Shown: positions 11,181-22,646 of the stretch, piece after piece
Layout of the letters: each line of letters opens with the position of its first letter
How positions within the stretch are numbered: position 1 is the first letter of the stretch
Assembly: GCA_022225965.2 (NCBI GenBank)
Contig: JAKJXP020000017.1
Location: 372,001 to 436,000 of the forward strand
Direction of reading: 5' to 3'
Length of the DNA: 64,000 nucleotides
Source: Diatrype stigma
Lineage: Eukaryota > Ascomycota > Sordariomycetes > Xylariales > Diatrypaceae
Program-made: the position numbers and the translations under genes
Notes under the pieces: generated by a model
What the model was told of the DNA's origin: nothing
Databases searched by the model: none
The model's input: only the letters and a program-made list of their open reading frames with translations

Positions 11181-12264
11181 AGTAAAAGAAACCACGCAGC
11201 AATTGTCGGCGAATTGATGGTTCATTTGTTTGTGACTTTTCCAAGGACAGGGTATCGTGCACGGGAGCGTCGGGAGTTCTTGTAATGGCTCCTTGTTAAA
11301 AGTAACTTTGTTGTAACATCGGCTTTGGTACTGCATTTTATATACTTCACACAACGCACCAGGGCCACTGGTGGTCGGGCTGGGCCGGAAGGGGTTATGT
11401 GTGAAGGAAGGACGAAGAATCTTAATCTGGGACTTGTCATGTTTTCCTTTAGACGGGCAAGATGATGATGAAAGCACTGCGTTGAGCTGCGTACAGTATA
11501 CCATGGGCCAGGGCTAGGGTGCTGTGAAATGAGAATTGGCATCTACTGCCAGCTTCATCTCCTACCGACTTTACACAACTCTGTTCTTTACCCTTCCGAC
11601 AGTTGATACGAGTAAGAGCACTGAGATGATGCTATCCTCGCTCGCTCAACAGTACTAGTTACGTGGTTTCGGCCTCCACCGCCTATGGAACTAGATAAAT
11701 AGACTGGAATACGGAATATCTCAGCCATATGTCAAGCAAAGTCATGATTGTGGTATGTACCAGTGAAATAAGTAATTACCGGCTTACCAACGGGTAGACA
11801 TAAAAAGGGGTTCACCCATAGAGGGAGTTGCTCGGTGACTGCGGATTGGACGGCCTAGGTATTTACTCATTTATCTCCTACCGGAGCCGGTACCAGGTAT
11901 CATATATAGGTGTGTTTACATAGCACATAGGCACCGTAGACATTCCCTGGGACGTACTTATGTCCGCGCCGCACGGAGTCTTCGGCCGGGATTGCGGGAT
12001 TGCGGGGCAATAAGCGCAACGTGGTTTCTGCTAGTCTCGCTCCTACAAACAAATGTATATTTAATCCCGGACTATCACCGCCGAAGAGCGCGCCGACCTC
12101 ACCGCTCTAGATCAGATCAGATCAGATCAGAAATTCAGTCGTTGATGCTATGTCATGATGCTATGTCATGATGCTATAAATGCAAGCTGAAGTCGGGATG
12201 CCGATCTGTTAGCTATCTTCATTCTTTGCTTAGTTGATAAATAGGTAGTGCCTATACATTCCAA
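11181..12264. promoter_or_regulatory. NUP133 3' flank and promoter region of the Zn2Cys6 gene
   Basis: This 1.1-kb spacer contains no gene that I can see. Close to the downstream gene it carries two short tandem repeats: four copies of GATCA (12110-12129) and about 2.6 copies of the 13-mer GATGCTATGTCAT (12144-12177). The second runs directly into a TATAAA. Confidence 0.55.
12175..12180 (+). promoter_or_regulatory. Probable TATA box of the Zn2Cys6 gene
   Basis: A TATAAA hexamer sits 84 bp upstream of the predicted ATG, at the end of the 13-bp tandem repeat. Position and sequence fit a fungal TATA element; assignment is by inspection only. Confidence 0.4.
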
Positions 12265-15081
12265 ATGTCCGAATCCCAGAACAATGTGTCGTACGACACG
12301 TGGCGATGGTCCGCATCGTTCTACACAGAGGCAGAGACAGAAGCAGCAGCCACCGCCGCCGCCGCCGCCGCTGCCACAGCAGACGGGGAAGAGCGCGCAC
12401 CAAGTCCCCCGAGGCGCCAGCGGGCTTGCCTCCCTTGTGCCAGAGCCAAGGCGCGGTGCAATTTTGAATCCAACAGCGCGAGGGGCGGCTGTGAGAGGTA
12501 TTTCCTCCTCGATTATATTGTATTATATGGATAGGTCTGGCGATGATGCGCCGGAACCCGTCTACGTCTACCCAGCTAGCTAGCAGCGGATAACCAACCA
12601 GGGATTGTTTCTTGTTCTGAACGCCTCCAGATGTCGGCGGATAGCCGTGACCTGCACACCGCAGACGAAGAGGAGTCTTAGGAAACCGAGACAGTTGAAA
12701 CCCGTGCCAAGGTATGTATCGACGTGTTGATATATCGGTTCCCATCACGTCGGGGTGTACTGCCTAAGAGAAAATATATTTACGGCGTCTATGGTCTTCA
12801 TCCTCGCTGATGGAAAGACTTCAGCGCTACTGCGGCACAGCCCCAAGCTCGAAACCCACGGGATGCTTCCAGCTCTACGCTGCCGCTTCAACCAAACTCC
12901 AGACCAAACGCAGCAGGGCAACAGGAACATGGCGGACCATCGCAAGTCCTACCATCACAGCCACCGGCGTCACAACAGCCACCACCACCACCACCACCAC
13001 CACCGTCAGGGGCAGCAGCAGCTCCGAACATCAGCAGCAGCAGCAGAGTCCCCGCGCGCCCGGGCTTTGGGCTCACGTGGGAGCAAGCCGAACAGGCCGT
13101 GTCGGACTACCGGATCCGACTGACGCCCCATTTTCCCTTCGTGCCTCTGGACCCGGACGCGACGGCGCGGGACGTGTTCCTGTCGAGGCCGTTCCTGTTC
13201 CGCGTCATCCTGCTGGTGGCGGCCCGCGTCGCCGTCCCCAAGCAGTGCGAGCTGAAGCGGAGTGTGAGCGCCTACGTCGGCCAGCATCTCGTCGTGATGG
13301 AGGAGCGGAGCCTGGATCTGCTCCAGGGCTTGCTGGTTTACATTGCGTGGTCAGTCAATGTCATGTCATCTTCGTGCGCTTGCGAAGTCCATGGCGTCTT
13401 TCCTTTCCTTTTCGCAGACATTTCTGGTTTGTTTTTATATTATCATCTCAGATTCTCACACTGGCTAACCAAACGAGACGACCAAATCGTTGGCGTGATG
13501 GGGGACAACCAGGGGCAATCTCGAGTTCTACGATGACAAGCGCATAACGCACCTGATCTACCTCGCCGTGGGCTACGTCCACAATCTCGGGCTCAGCCAA
13601 CGGCCCCTGCCGCTGCAGCGGAAGGCCGCGCTCGCCTTCAACCCGGGCGATGCCAAGGAGGCCATGAGAGGGGTGTACCTGACGACGATCGCGGAGGAGT
13701 CGCACACGCTCGAAGAACGGCGATGCCTCTTGGGTTGCTACTATCTGATGTCCCTGTAAGCAAGCACTCATCCATCCATGCAGACAATACATATATATAG
13801 CGGCAAGACTGTCGAACAAAAAAGCCAGCGAGCTGACACAGGAGATCTTGTCTCGATGATAGCAACTCGGTGCAATTCGGCCGCCGCAACACGCTAGGGG
13901 GCGACTACGTCGACCACTGCATCGACCACCTCCGGCAGTCGGTGGACAACCAGACGGACTCGACCCTGGCCCTGATCACGCGGCTGCAGCAGGTTGCCGA
14001 GCGCATCGCCGCCGCCTTTCCCTTCCCCTACTTGATGACCACCGCCTCCACCACCACCACCCGGGACACCTCCAGTCCCGACAGCCACAGCCACAACCAC
14101 CACGTGGCCTTCACGGACGCGGTGCAGGAGGAGATGCGGTCCATCCGCCGGTACCTGGACGAGACCTTCACGACCGTCGCCCACAAGCACCGGCACTTCA
14201 ACTCGCTCTGGATCACGCACAACTACATCCTCATCCGCCTCTACGCGCCCGCCATGTGGCTCCCGTCTCCCCCCAATCCATCCTCCTCCACCACCACCTC
14301 CACCCCATTAACAACAACGACGCCATCCTCCGCCGCGGCCGCCGCATCCTACAGACAGCAATGTCTGCTCTCGTGCCTCCAGGCCGCCAAGTCCTTCTTC
14401 GGCGCTCTGCTGTCCGTCGGCCCCGAGGGCCTCCTGCACCGCCCCTTTCCTGCCTTCGCCGAGGTCTTCTTCGTCACTATCGCCGCGTCGCGCCTCCTCT
14501 TGCTTCGCCAGGACGTTCATATGCCCCTTGCCACCACCACCACCACCGCCGCCGCCGCTGATGACAATGGTGGTGGTCCTCTCAGCGGCTGGGAGTGGGA
14601 TCTCGACGCCGCGCGCCAGACCCTCGACCTGCCCGTCGTCTTGCAGCGGCTTGTGGAGTCGCTCGAGGGGGCTAGGGCTTTGCGGGATCGGAGGGCAACC
14701 GCCGCTGCGGCTGCTGTTACTACTGCTGCTACTACTACTACGGGTAATGGAGGAGGCGGTAGCAGTAGCGCCGGTTCTAATAACGACAGTGTTGCGAATA
14801 TTGACGGTGACAAGGACGACCCTTTCAAGCTGTACATCATCAAAATCAGGTGGGTCAAGGGGTGGCTTGAGACGCGGCTGGCTGAGAACAGATCCGCGGT
14901 GACGGCGACCACGGCAGGGACGGAAAGCTCAGAAGCAGCAGAAGCAGAGCACCGCCGAGACGCGGTTGAACCTGGTGGCAGTGGTAGTGGTGGTGGTGGT
15001 GGTGGTGGTGCGTCGTCACATGGTCATCAGGGGGCGTACGATTGGTTTGGCTTCGGCTTGGGCTTGATGCGGTACAATTAG
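12265..15081 (+). CDS. Zn2Cys6 binuclear-cluster fungal transcription factor
   Basis: Predicted exons are 12265-12497, 12631-12711, 12825-13349, 13513-13755 and 13863-15081, about 766 aa. The first intron splits the zinc cluster; joining gives C55-X2-C58-X6-C65-X10-C76-X2-C79-X6-C86, a complete Gal4-type motif, followed by a basic linker (QTKRSLRKPRQ). A Pro/Gln/Ser-rich stretch leads to the middle domain (LTPHFPFVPLD, FLFRVILLVAAR, LLQGLLVYIAW, then FYDDKRITHLIYLAVGYVHN and ERRCLLGCYYLMSL) typical of fungal regulators. The C-terminal half has His/Gly/Thr low-complexity runs. The protein should bind CGG-type half sites in the nucleus; its targets cannot be told from the window, since no pathway cluster adjoins it. 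The third intron uses GTCAGT, a weaker donor, but only this join preserves the family sequence. Confidence 0.85.
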
Positions 15082-16608
15082 CTAATGCAATCATGGTAGA
15101 AGCGAAGCCGCGGGAGAGTCAGCCCTGTCCTGTAATGGTTTGATGATATATACACACCATTCCGGTGGCCCCCATTTTTTGTCTCTCCCACCTGTTTCGT
15201 CATCCTTCATGTTTTCCCCTTTCGTAAGGAACATTATACCATTATGTTCCTAGGGACAGTTCAACATAGTGACGTGAGATCAGGTCGGATTGGTAATATC
15301 ATAATGAGTCTGATGATTATTATATAAAATCAAAGTGAAGAAGGTTCATTCATATAACCGATCCCGTAATAGAGCTTATAAATCGAGAGTTCAAATCGAG
15401 AGCCTTCGTGCTTAGAAACACATCAGTCTAGGTCTCCTGGAATGTCACGTCTCAATACTGTATGGTTCAGAAAAGGGGCATCGTAAGACCGAAAGAACCA
15501 ATAGCAACACATCCACGCTACAGTCTTACTGATATCCCGCTGACTAAATATTCGGCAAGCTTGAACTACACATTATGCTCACCTAGGCACCTAAGTCAGG
15601 CTAACTGCAGACAGACAGACGCCTTTGCAGCACTTATTATCTTGGATAGAGATAGCTATCCATTGTGAAGTTGCTCTTGAATTGAAGTACGAGACTATAT
15701 GTCCAAGCTTGTCTATATGGGTATGTAAGTGCGAGATAGTATTTTGTTTTCGACGTTAACCGCCTGAAGTTGATGACAGTGCTACCTGAATTCGTAATTG
15801 AAGCTGACTATTACGCAATTATCACATGCAATTATGCCGCGGGTGATCCAGATATAAATGTCGAGACCTCTCCCATGAGAACCGGGATTTCTGCTTCCCC
15901 CCCCCTCAACGTCTTCCGATGTAACGCGAACGCGACACCGAGATCGATAAGGATGAGGAATATAAAAAGGAAAAGGGGGGGAATTTCTTCGGAGCGATTG
16001 ATAAGTCACCCGCAACTTCCATTAGAGAACATGGCCGCTAGAACTGCGAATCTGCGCTTGATTACAAATCCGTCCGAACCAGCTGGATCCAAAAGCCGGT
16101 AGGCGCCTGCCACGTTACTAGCGGACGATGTTTCCCTGGCGCCGCGAAGAATTCGGCGGTGAAAGAACGTGGAATCCGAAGGAATCCAGCTGACGAATAT
16201 GGGCTAGCAAGAGGCCGTTCTTTCCTGCCAGATGTGCGATTGATGATCCCTTTGCGCCGCAGTAAACTTCCGCTTATGGATCACTGAAGGCGGGACTGGC
16301 TTCCGATAGCCGAATAACATTCGGCCTCGGTTCTTAGAGACGTCGCAAGACCCGCAATCTTTTACATCGCAAGATTCTGGAAGGCTCTAGGTCGCATCAT
16401 ATATCCATCATAAATTCACCCTCTGCTCTCGCCATCTTAAGCTCGCCAGCCAGCCAGTGTCATCAGTTTCTCGACATTTCACAGACACAGACACACACAC
16501 ACAGACAGACTCCAGCAGACTGAACGAACAGCAGCAGCAGCACGGTCACAGAGATCAGAGAGTACAGAAAGAAAGAAGGGAATCAAGAAAACCAGCAAGC
16601 AAGCAAAC
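15082..16608. promoter_or_regulatory. Spacer upstream of the DUF1993 gene
   Basis: 1.5 kb without a recognisable gene. The last 170 bp before the next ATG form a purine/CA-rich leader (ACACAC and AGCAGCAGCAG runs, 16485-16600), resembling a fungal 5' untranslated region. An AT-rich patch at 15290-15370 follows the 3' flank of the transcription factor. Confidence 0.45.
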
Positions 16609-17358
16609 ATGACTTCACTCTATGACATCATCATCCCCCAGCTTCTCACCATCCTGACGGTGACGAAGAATCTGCTGAACAAGGGCGCCGAGCATGCGAA
16701 GGAGAAGAACATCCCCATCTCCGAGCTCCTGAATGCGCGCCTCTACGATGACAGTAAGCAAACCTCCAGGATTCTTGCTCTTCTTCCCAGCTAGCGTGTT
16801 GGTGTTCCGGGGAGCAGACATTCTCCACCAACGGGAATCTCTTGCTCTAGGGGCGGGGCGGCGTGATCTAAATAGAAGAACCCCCGCCCCTTACCCCAAT
16901 TCGTCACTAGATTGTCTTAAAAAAGGGGTTCGGTTAGCTGACTCCGGATGCTTGCAGTGCGGCCGTTCACATTCCAAGTCTGGATGATCTGCTCGACGAT
17001 ACGCAAGGCGATCGAGCGGCTGACGGGCACGGCCCCCGCCGGCACGCTGGGCGGCGTCGACCAGGAGTACACGGTGGAGGACCTGCTCGCGATGGTGGAC
17101 GACGCGACCAAGCTGCTGCAGGACATCAAGCCCGAGACGCTCGAGGGCAAGGAGGACGTGCGGGTGCCCTGCGCGCTCGGCCCGGCCAACTTCGAGGCCC
17201 GCCTCGTCGACTACGCCCAGGGCTACCCCATCCCCACCGCCTATTTCCACGTCAGCATGGTCTACGGCCTCCTGCGGAACAAGGGCGTCCCCGTCGGCAA
17301 GTCCGACTACATCCGCCCGTTCCTGAAGGACTTCGAGCTCAAAGATCTGAGCTCCTGA
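16609..17358 (+). CDS. DUF1993 family protein
   Basis: Predicted exons are 16609-16753 and 16958-17358 (intron donor GTAAGC, acceptor TTGCAG), about 181 aa. The start MTSLYDIIIPQLLTILTVTKNLLNKG, the middle DMRPFTFQV, and the end FHVSMVYGLLRNKGVPVGKSDYI follow the DUF1993 layout: a four-helix soluble protein distantly like DinB bundles. The family is widespread in fungi and bacteria and its biochemical role is not established, so I assign none. The intron falls inside the DDMRPF block, and splicing is needed to restore it. The second exon is very GC-rich compared with the flanks, as are other coding exons in the window. Confidence 0.85.
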
Positions 17359-17439
17359 GCGGGGGAGTTTCTGGTCGGGATTGGCTGAGAGGGGGTGAGG
17401 AGGGTGAGGGGGGCAGACCCTATTGTGGACTCATTGGTG

Positions 17440-17487
17440 TTGCCATTGCCATTGCCATTGCCATTGCCATTGCCATTGCCATTGCCA
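17440..17487. repeat. TTGCCA hexanucleotide microsatellite, 8 copies
   Basis: Eight perfect tandem TTGCCA units, 80 bp downstream of the DUF1993 stop codon, probably in its 3' untranslated region or flank. Confidence 0.95.
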
Positions 17488-18048
17488 GTGGCTGTAGCTC
17501 CTATACCTATATCATGGAAGGAGGGAAGGGCTGTGGTGGAGGAATGTTTCGGCCTGGGGAAAAACCTATGGGGATGATACGTTCACGAAAGAAAGAAAAG
17601 GGGTTGATGACTTAAGTGACATGATTAATGAAAAATCAGATACGTACCATGGTTTGGGTACGATTACGTCGTAGCGTTGACATGCGTGTTCCTCCTACCC
17701 GGGTTGCATGTATTGCTATGAAGGAATCAGACGTAAACTTTGGTAAGGTGAGACGCTTCCAACAGACATCTCGTATCAATTGCAACCAGACTTCTGATTC
17801 GTTTGTGTGCTGGAATACTTCTCCGATCTGGAGAATTGAAAGCTCCCCCCTCGTGGAAATAGATGCGAACTTATCATCATTCAAGAGTCCTGGTGAGGTC
17901 TTCATATACACTACGCTGTAAGGATATGCTACTCTTTTCACGAAGTCGGACTGTATGCTTACGTATACGCTGATTGGCGAGGCTGTCGGAAGTTCCCACC
18001 AACCAGAAGGTGCCTCTTCCCCCTTGTTCTGCTTACATAGTTCGGTGT

Positions 18049-18051
<3 letters not shown>

Positions 18052-18081
<30 letters not shown>
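18052..18081. repeat. Poly-G tract of 30 bases
   Basis: An uninterrupted run of G on the + strand, followed by AT and five more G. It could fold as a G-quadruplex and is prone to length variation and assembly error. Confidence 0.95.
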
Positions 18082-18082
<1 letters not shown>

Positions 18083-20092
18083 TGGGGGCTAAGCCGTGCA
18101 TATTCAGATCAAAGATTGGGGCCGGGATGAGATGATAAGATGATAGGATGACGAGACGACTGCAGGTACCAACCAATGCATGCTCAACATCCGTGATGCC
18201 TATACGTACGTAGGTCTGTAGCAGATAGCTGAGATAATCGTAACAAGCGCAGAACGCAGGCAACCCCTGACGACCGACTTCTTCGGAGAGACGGAGCCAG
18301 AGGCCAGAACTGGGGGAGGGACTCGACTTGGGGAAGTGGGATTGACAATTGTGAAGCCGGGGAGGGGAGCGAATCACATGTCGACGAAGACGGGCCGTTG
18401 AACTGTGTCCAGTCCTTATCAGAGCAGAGGATGCCTTAGGTTAGGTATGTATGTATGTACAAAGGTACCTAACCACTCCTAATCAGAGGACCTGGGACCC
18501 CCACACCCCTTCTGAACCCCATGAACCTAACCCCCGCTACACCTGCTAGCAGAGTGGAGACCTGCCGCAACCCATGTGGCATTTGCGATGGCGGCAATGC
18601 CCTCAAGGGGCCCTCTGTACCCCCCAATTCTCCCTTCTCAACCCCCATCTCCGTGATAAAGTCGCGTCTCTTTTCTTATTTTCTTGGGCTAGAAAGCGGG
18701 TACACGCACTTTGATTCTGCGGGTAGCCGGCCGTTACGTGGGTGAGTGAGAGTTGAACCTGCATCTCCATCCTGCATACTTATCAGGTGCGGATGTATAT
18801 TCTTCTCATCGCATGCTCCTCGCGGGTAGTCGTCCAGTCCTGCCAGTCTGCCGTTCAGTCAGTCAACCAGCCAGCCAGTCAGTCGGGTAGCTAGCTGCTA
18901 GCTAGTAGCAGCACGTAACACCACGGCATACCATATACCGACCATATACCGTGGCGGCGTGATATTGGTAGCATTTATAGGCGGTCTATAGGCTCTTATC
19001 TCATTTCATTGCAAGTTGTCATCATTTCTCTATCTCTGTTCGCCATAGCTTGGATACTCCATTCTGGCACCGTTTTGCCGTTATCCATCCATCCCTCCCC
19101 TCTCCCGTGTACCTACCTAGCTATCTTTTCTCTCTTTTCTTCTTTTCTTCTCCCTCTTTCAACACTGGATGGACATCCCGCCGTCGCAACTGCAACCAGG
19201 CCGGGGACTTTATCTACCACCGACGGAAGGCCCTTGCGATATCAGTGAAGGTCTTTTACTCTGTAAGGCCAAATCACTCCCGAACCCCCAATTTGCTACG
19301 CACCATCGGTATGGCGATCTGCTATAGCGTCTGATAAAGCCAGCCTGACCCCCATCGTCAATCCTCCCGGACCCTTGGCCGCTATCTCATCGTATCGGCC
19401 CTTGCTGACCTATCGGTTTATCTTCTTCTGTGGATCTTAAACCCTACGAAGGCGTCTGCAGCGGACAACTACATCAATGCCTTTGACGCCTTCCTTTGAA
19501 ACAATTGTTCCTTGCCCACCTGTGCCACTCGATTGGCCGGTATTCTAACCTGATATCCTGGTATCTGTTGATCGTCGACGCTTATTTGCTGTCCGTCATC
19601 TACCAGGTCGCCGCACTAGCCGTCTCTGCTCGGTATCAGAAGGATTCTTGCATGACTATAGCCCCCAGGGGCTATCCACTCTCCCACAGTCGACATTCGG
19701 CCCCGGAATTGCACCAAAAAGGCACCCTAGGCCAAGAAAAAGGCTAGGGTCCGTATTGTCATATTGCGTTGGACCCAAGTGCAATATCAAGTGACTAGAT
19801 ATTAAGAACGCCGGTTCCTCCATCATCACATCTTTCTCCTCGACGTCTTATAGTCAACGGCTCAAGCGATATAATTGCTTCAAGAGAGCCTACCCGGCCA
19901 GTCCTCTGTAAGCTCACATGGTTGCATAGGTCCGTTCGATGGACCAAGTAGCACAGCCTCCGGATTGGCTTCCCTACGCCGCGGATCGTGTTCGATAGTA
20001 TTACTCGGCGCTGCAACGCTGCTCAAACACATATATAGCCCGCATCTTGTTCACTATATCAAGTGTACATCCTCCCAGGGCCCCGTACCCTA

Positions 20093-21589
20093 ATGGTGAA
20101 CTCAAAGCTCGCGTCTTCCGACATTCTATCAAGGAACATGTCGGGACGATCGTCGCCATCACCACCACACGCACCAACTGTGCACATCGACGAGAGCAGG
20201 CTGCCCAGCGGCCAGTGTCGATACATCCTGCTCAACCCGGAGATCAAAGGTCAGAGATGTGCTTGCGTGGGCTTCACTTTCAACCGTGCACTCCCAGGTG
20301 TCACGTGTGAATGTGGCCACAATTCATGTTACCATATCAAGTCGGTCGAACCACCACCAGATAGGACAGAGCTCGACTTGCTGCGTCGACGAGTGCAGAT
20401 TCTTGAAGAGCAGCTGGACCGCGAGAACCAATCGGGGCTGGGTATGAATCTGGGGAGACTAGTCCGGCGCATAAGCGAGCTAGAGGACCAAGTGGAAAAG
20501 AACAAGGAGGAACTCGACCAAGATGTGAAGGGATGCTATAGCAATGTCAATCGCACGTGGCTGACCGTCAACGAACTAGCCAAAGAGCAGATGGTGCACG
20601 GGGACCGCTTCATGGCTTACGACGAACGGCTAGATCGTCAAGACGATACCCTCCAGAGCATCAGTGATCGATTAGGCGAGTTCAATGAAGCCTCTATTGC
20701 GCTGGAGGAGCGCGTCGAAGAGCTTGAGGATACGGACGCCTCGATGCTCATGACTGATCGCTTTAGGCGGGGTTCTTCCTCAGACTCAGTATGTTCGAAA
20801 GGCAACCAAATGATTACCGCCCAACGACGTCGCAGTCCGTCTCACAGTCAAGCGCTCACTGACACTGCGACGGGCAGAGCCGGCTGGGTGGCCAAGGAAT
20901 GGACTGTGCATGTCTCCCTTCTGCCGACCGCTTCTCAACCTTTCCCTTTCGAGAAAGACACCAACGCGTATAAGCGCTGCTTGTCCCGAGGCCTGCATCG
21001 CATGGTGGCTGTTGGTGGCACCGACAGCGAGTCGTTTGTGGAGGCGGTGTCGAAGGCTTTTGAGGACCTTCTCAAGGGCAGGGAGTGGATGCCACTCGAA
21101 GCTCAGCTTTGCGACGCGGCAACCTTGGAGGGACTTCCGATGCTGAGACCTCTGGACTTAGCCCTGGTCGGGCGCAGTAACTACGACCTCGACTTTATCC
21201 GCCAACACTGCGCCGTCTGTACGCCCAGTGGAAAGGCCGAGTCGCTGTACATTGCCATGGTGTCGGACACCTTCTCCTGGCAGTTTCTCCGCCGGTCACC
21301 CTGCTTCATGGAAGGCCTGGAGGCGAGCTGGGCGTTCGATCCGCTCCTGGACCGGAACGACGACTTCGAGGACCACGACAGCGTGCCCTCGGCCGGCGAC
21401 ATGATGGTGTCGGTCTCCAGCCTGAAGCGGAAGGCCTCCAACAGCTTCAGCCCGTCAGCAGCAGGCACAGCACCCTCACCAGACGGAGGAGGTGAGAGCT
21501 CCTCCTCCTCCCGACAGAAGGTGCAACGAACGACATGCGTACCGGTGCAGATGGAAGAGCTCCATAGACATGGGGTAGAAACTATCTAG
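20093..21589 (+). CDS. Coiled-coil protein with SWIM-like Cys/His cluster, function unknown
   Basis: An open frame of 498 aa from ATG 20093; a second ATG at 20138 is also possible. I do not recognise an orthologue. Near the N-terminus (residues 56-81) are two paired cysteines: CAC and then CECGHNSCYH. The latter fits C-X-C-Xn-C-X-H of SWIM-type zinc-binding motifs, though the spacing (n=4) is shorter than usual. Residues about 92-225 are heptad-rich (LRRRVQILEEQL, ISELEDQVEKNKEEL, LEERVEELE), so a coiled coil is very likely. A globular region follows (about 265-420; WTVHVSLLPT, YKRCLSRGLHRM), then a Ser-rich tail with SSLKRKAS, a possible nuclear signal. SWIM domains usually bind DNA or protein; a nuclear role is an inference only. 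The intact long frame with ordinary codon use supports a real gene. Confidence 0.7.
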   Translation: MVNSKLASSDILSRNMSGRSSPSPPHAPTVHIDESRLPSGQCRYILLNPEIKGQRCACVGFTFNRALPGVTCECGHNSCYHIKSVEPPPDRTELDLLRRRVQILEEQLDRENQSGLGMNLGRLVRRISELEDQVEKNKEELDQDVKGCYSNVNRTWLTVNELAKEQMVHGDRFMAYDERLDRQDDTLQSISDRLGEFNEASIALEERVEELEDTDASMLMTDRFRRGSSSDSVCSKGNQMITAQRRRSPSHSQALTDTATGRAGWVAKEWTVHVSLLPTASQPFPFEKDTNAYKRCLSRGLHRMVAVGGTDSESFVEAVSKAFEDLLKGREWMPLEAQLCDAATLEGLPMLRPLDLALVGRSNYDLDFIRQHCAVCTPSGKAESLYIAMVSDTFSWQFLRRSPCFMEGLEASWAFDPLLDRNDDFEDHDSVPSAGDMMVSVSSLKRKASNSFSPSAAGTAPSPDGGGESSSSSRQKVQRTTCVPVQMEELHRHGVETI

Positions 21590-22646
21590 AGAGGCTTTGG
21601 CAAAGTCCTGTTTTCGAATTAGAGATTACGAGAATATGTTATGCAAGACGTTTACTATAGACTAGGATTAATTGGATGCTAAGGCGTTCTGGAAAAGCGA
21701 CGTGGCGGCGAACGATAGACATAGGGGGTAGGAGGATATACCAAGGAGGACAACCGAGCAGCTGGTGCTGGTATATCGGTATATCCAGGTGGATAATGGG
21801 AGGTATGTGTGCGCGCGCTTAGTTTAAAAAATGTGGAAGAATAAGATATACGAATAAGATCTTCCAACCCCCTTCGTGGCTTTTCCCGCCTGTGAAAGCA
21901 CAACCCTCCTCCCCAGGCTACCTACCCAGTTGGGATTCTATAAGGCTGAGACGGGAATCCGAGAATCCGGGTTTCGGGGAACCCGATTGATCATACTCGG
22001 AACGGAAATAACAAACAACTTGAACCTTATAGCCCAAAAGTCACATAGGGGAGGCAAGTGGGGCCGTTCAGCTGTTTGCAAGTACATACAAGTACCCACT
22101 TAGACTAGCTGAAGCCCACTTGGCTGAAGCTCCTCGTGCCTTCATTCGTTCCGAAGCTTGTTCATTCGTTTGTTCATCCCCGTCACTTCGAATCCTCAGC
22201 CTTTGCTTCCATTCATTCAAACATTCACGCACATTTACACAGGACCTCGGACCTCGAACCTCGCATGGTCACATACATCTCTACGGATCCAAGGGACGCA
22301 TTTGACTCGGCTCTACGACCAGGCCGTTCACCATCTTCACCTCGTTTTCGTTATTTACCAGCTTGATCACTTGAGATCCCCCACCCCCGCCGCCCAGCCT
22401 AACGCGAGGCTATCACCACCTGCTGCTCCTGCATCAATTGCATTTTTGAGGCCAGACAGCACCAAATACAACATAACATACTTACTAGGCATCTCCTCGC
22501 GCTTGGTTGCTGGCATACTGCTATTACATTTTACATAATTCACCTCAGTTCCTTAATAATACCTAATTGCGTTCCATGCCCACCACACGCTGTTGCGACA
22601 TCCCTACTATCACCCTATAGCGAAGCAAAGCGCAACATCACACACG
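21590..22646. promoter_or_regulatory. Spacer and promoter region of the NCBP3-like gene
   Basis: 1.1 kb with no gene seen. From about 22130 to 22640 it is C/T-rich with many CATTCATTC and CACC stretches, consistent with a 5' leader; a palindromic CGAATCCGAGAATCCGGGTTTCG stretch occurs near 21955-21980. Confidence 0.45.

Larger units (their letters stand above)
17359..20092. other. Long gene-poor spacer with simple repeats
   Basis: These 2.7 kb show no coding sequence that I trust. They contain an eight-copy TTGCCA hexanucleotide array (17440-17487), an uninterrupted 30-base G tract (18052-18081), CAGTCAGTCAACCAGCCAGCCAG-like degenerate repeats near 18840-18890, and a CT-rich block near 19080-19160. 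The last several hundred bases probably serve as promoter and leader of the gene at 20093. Confidence 0.5.
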
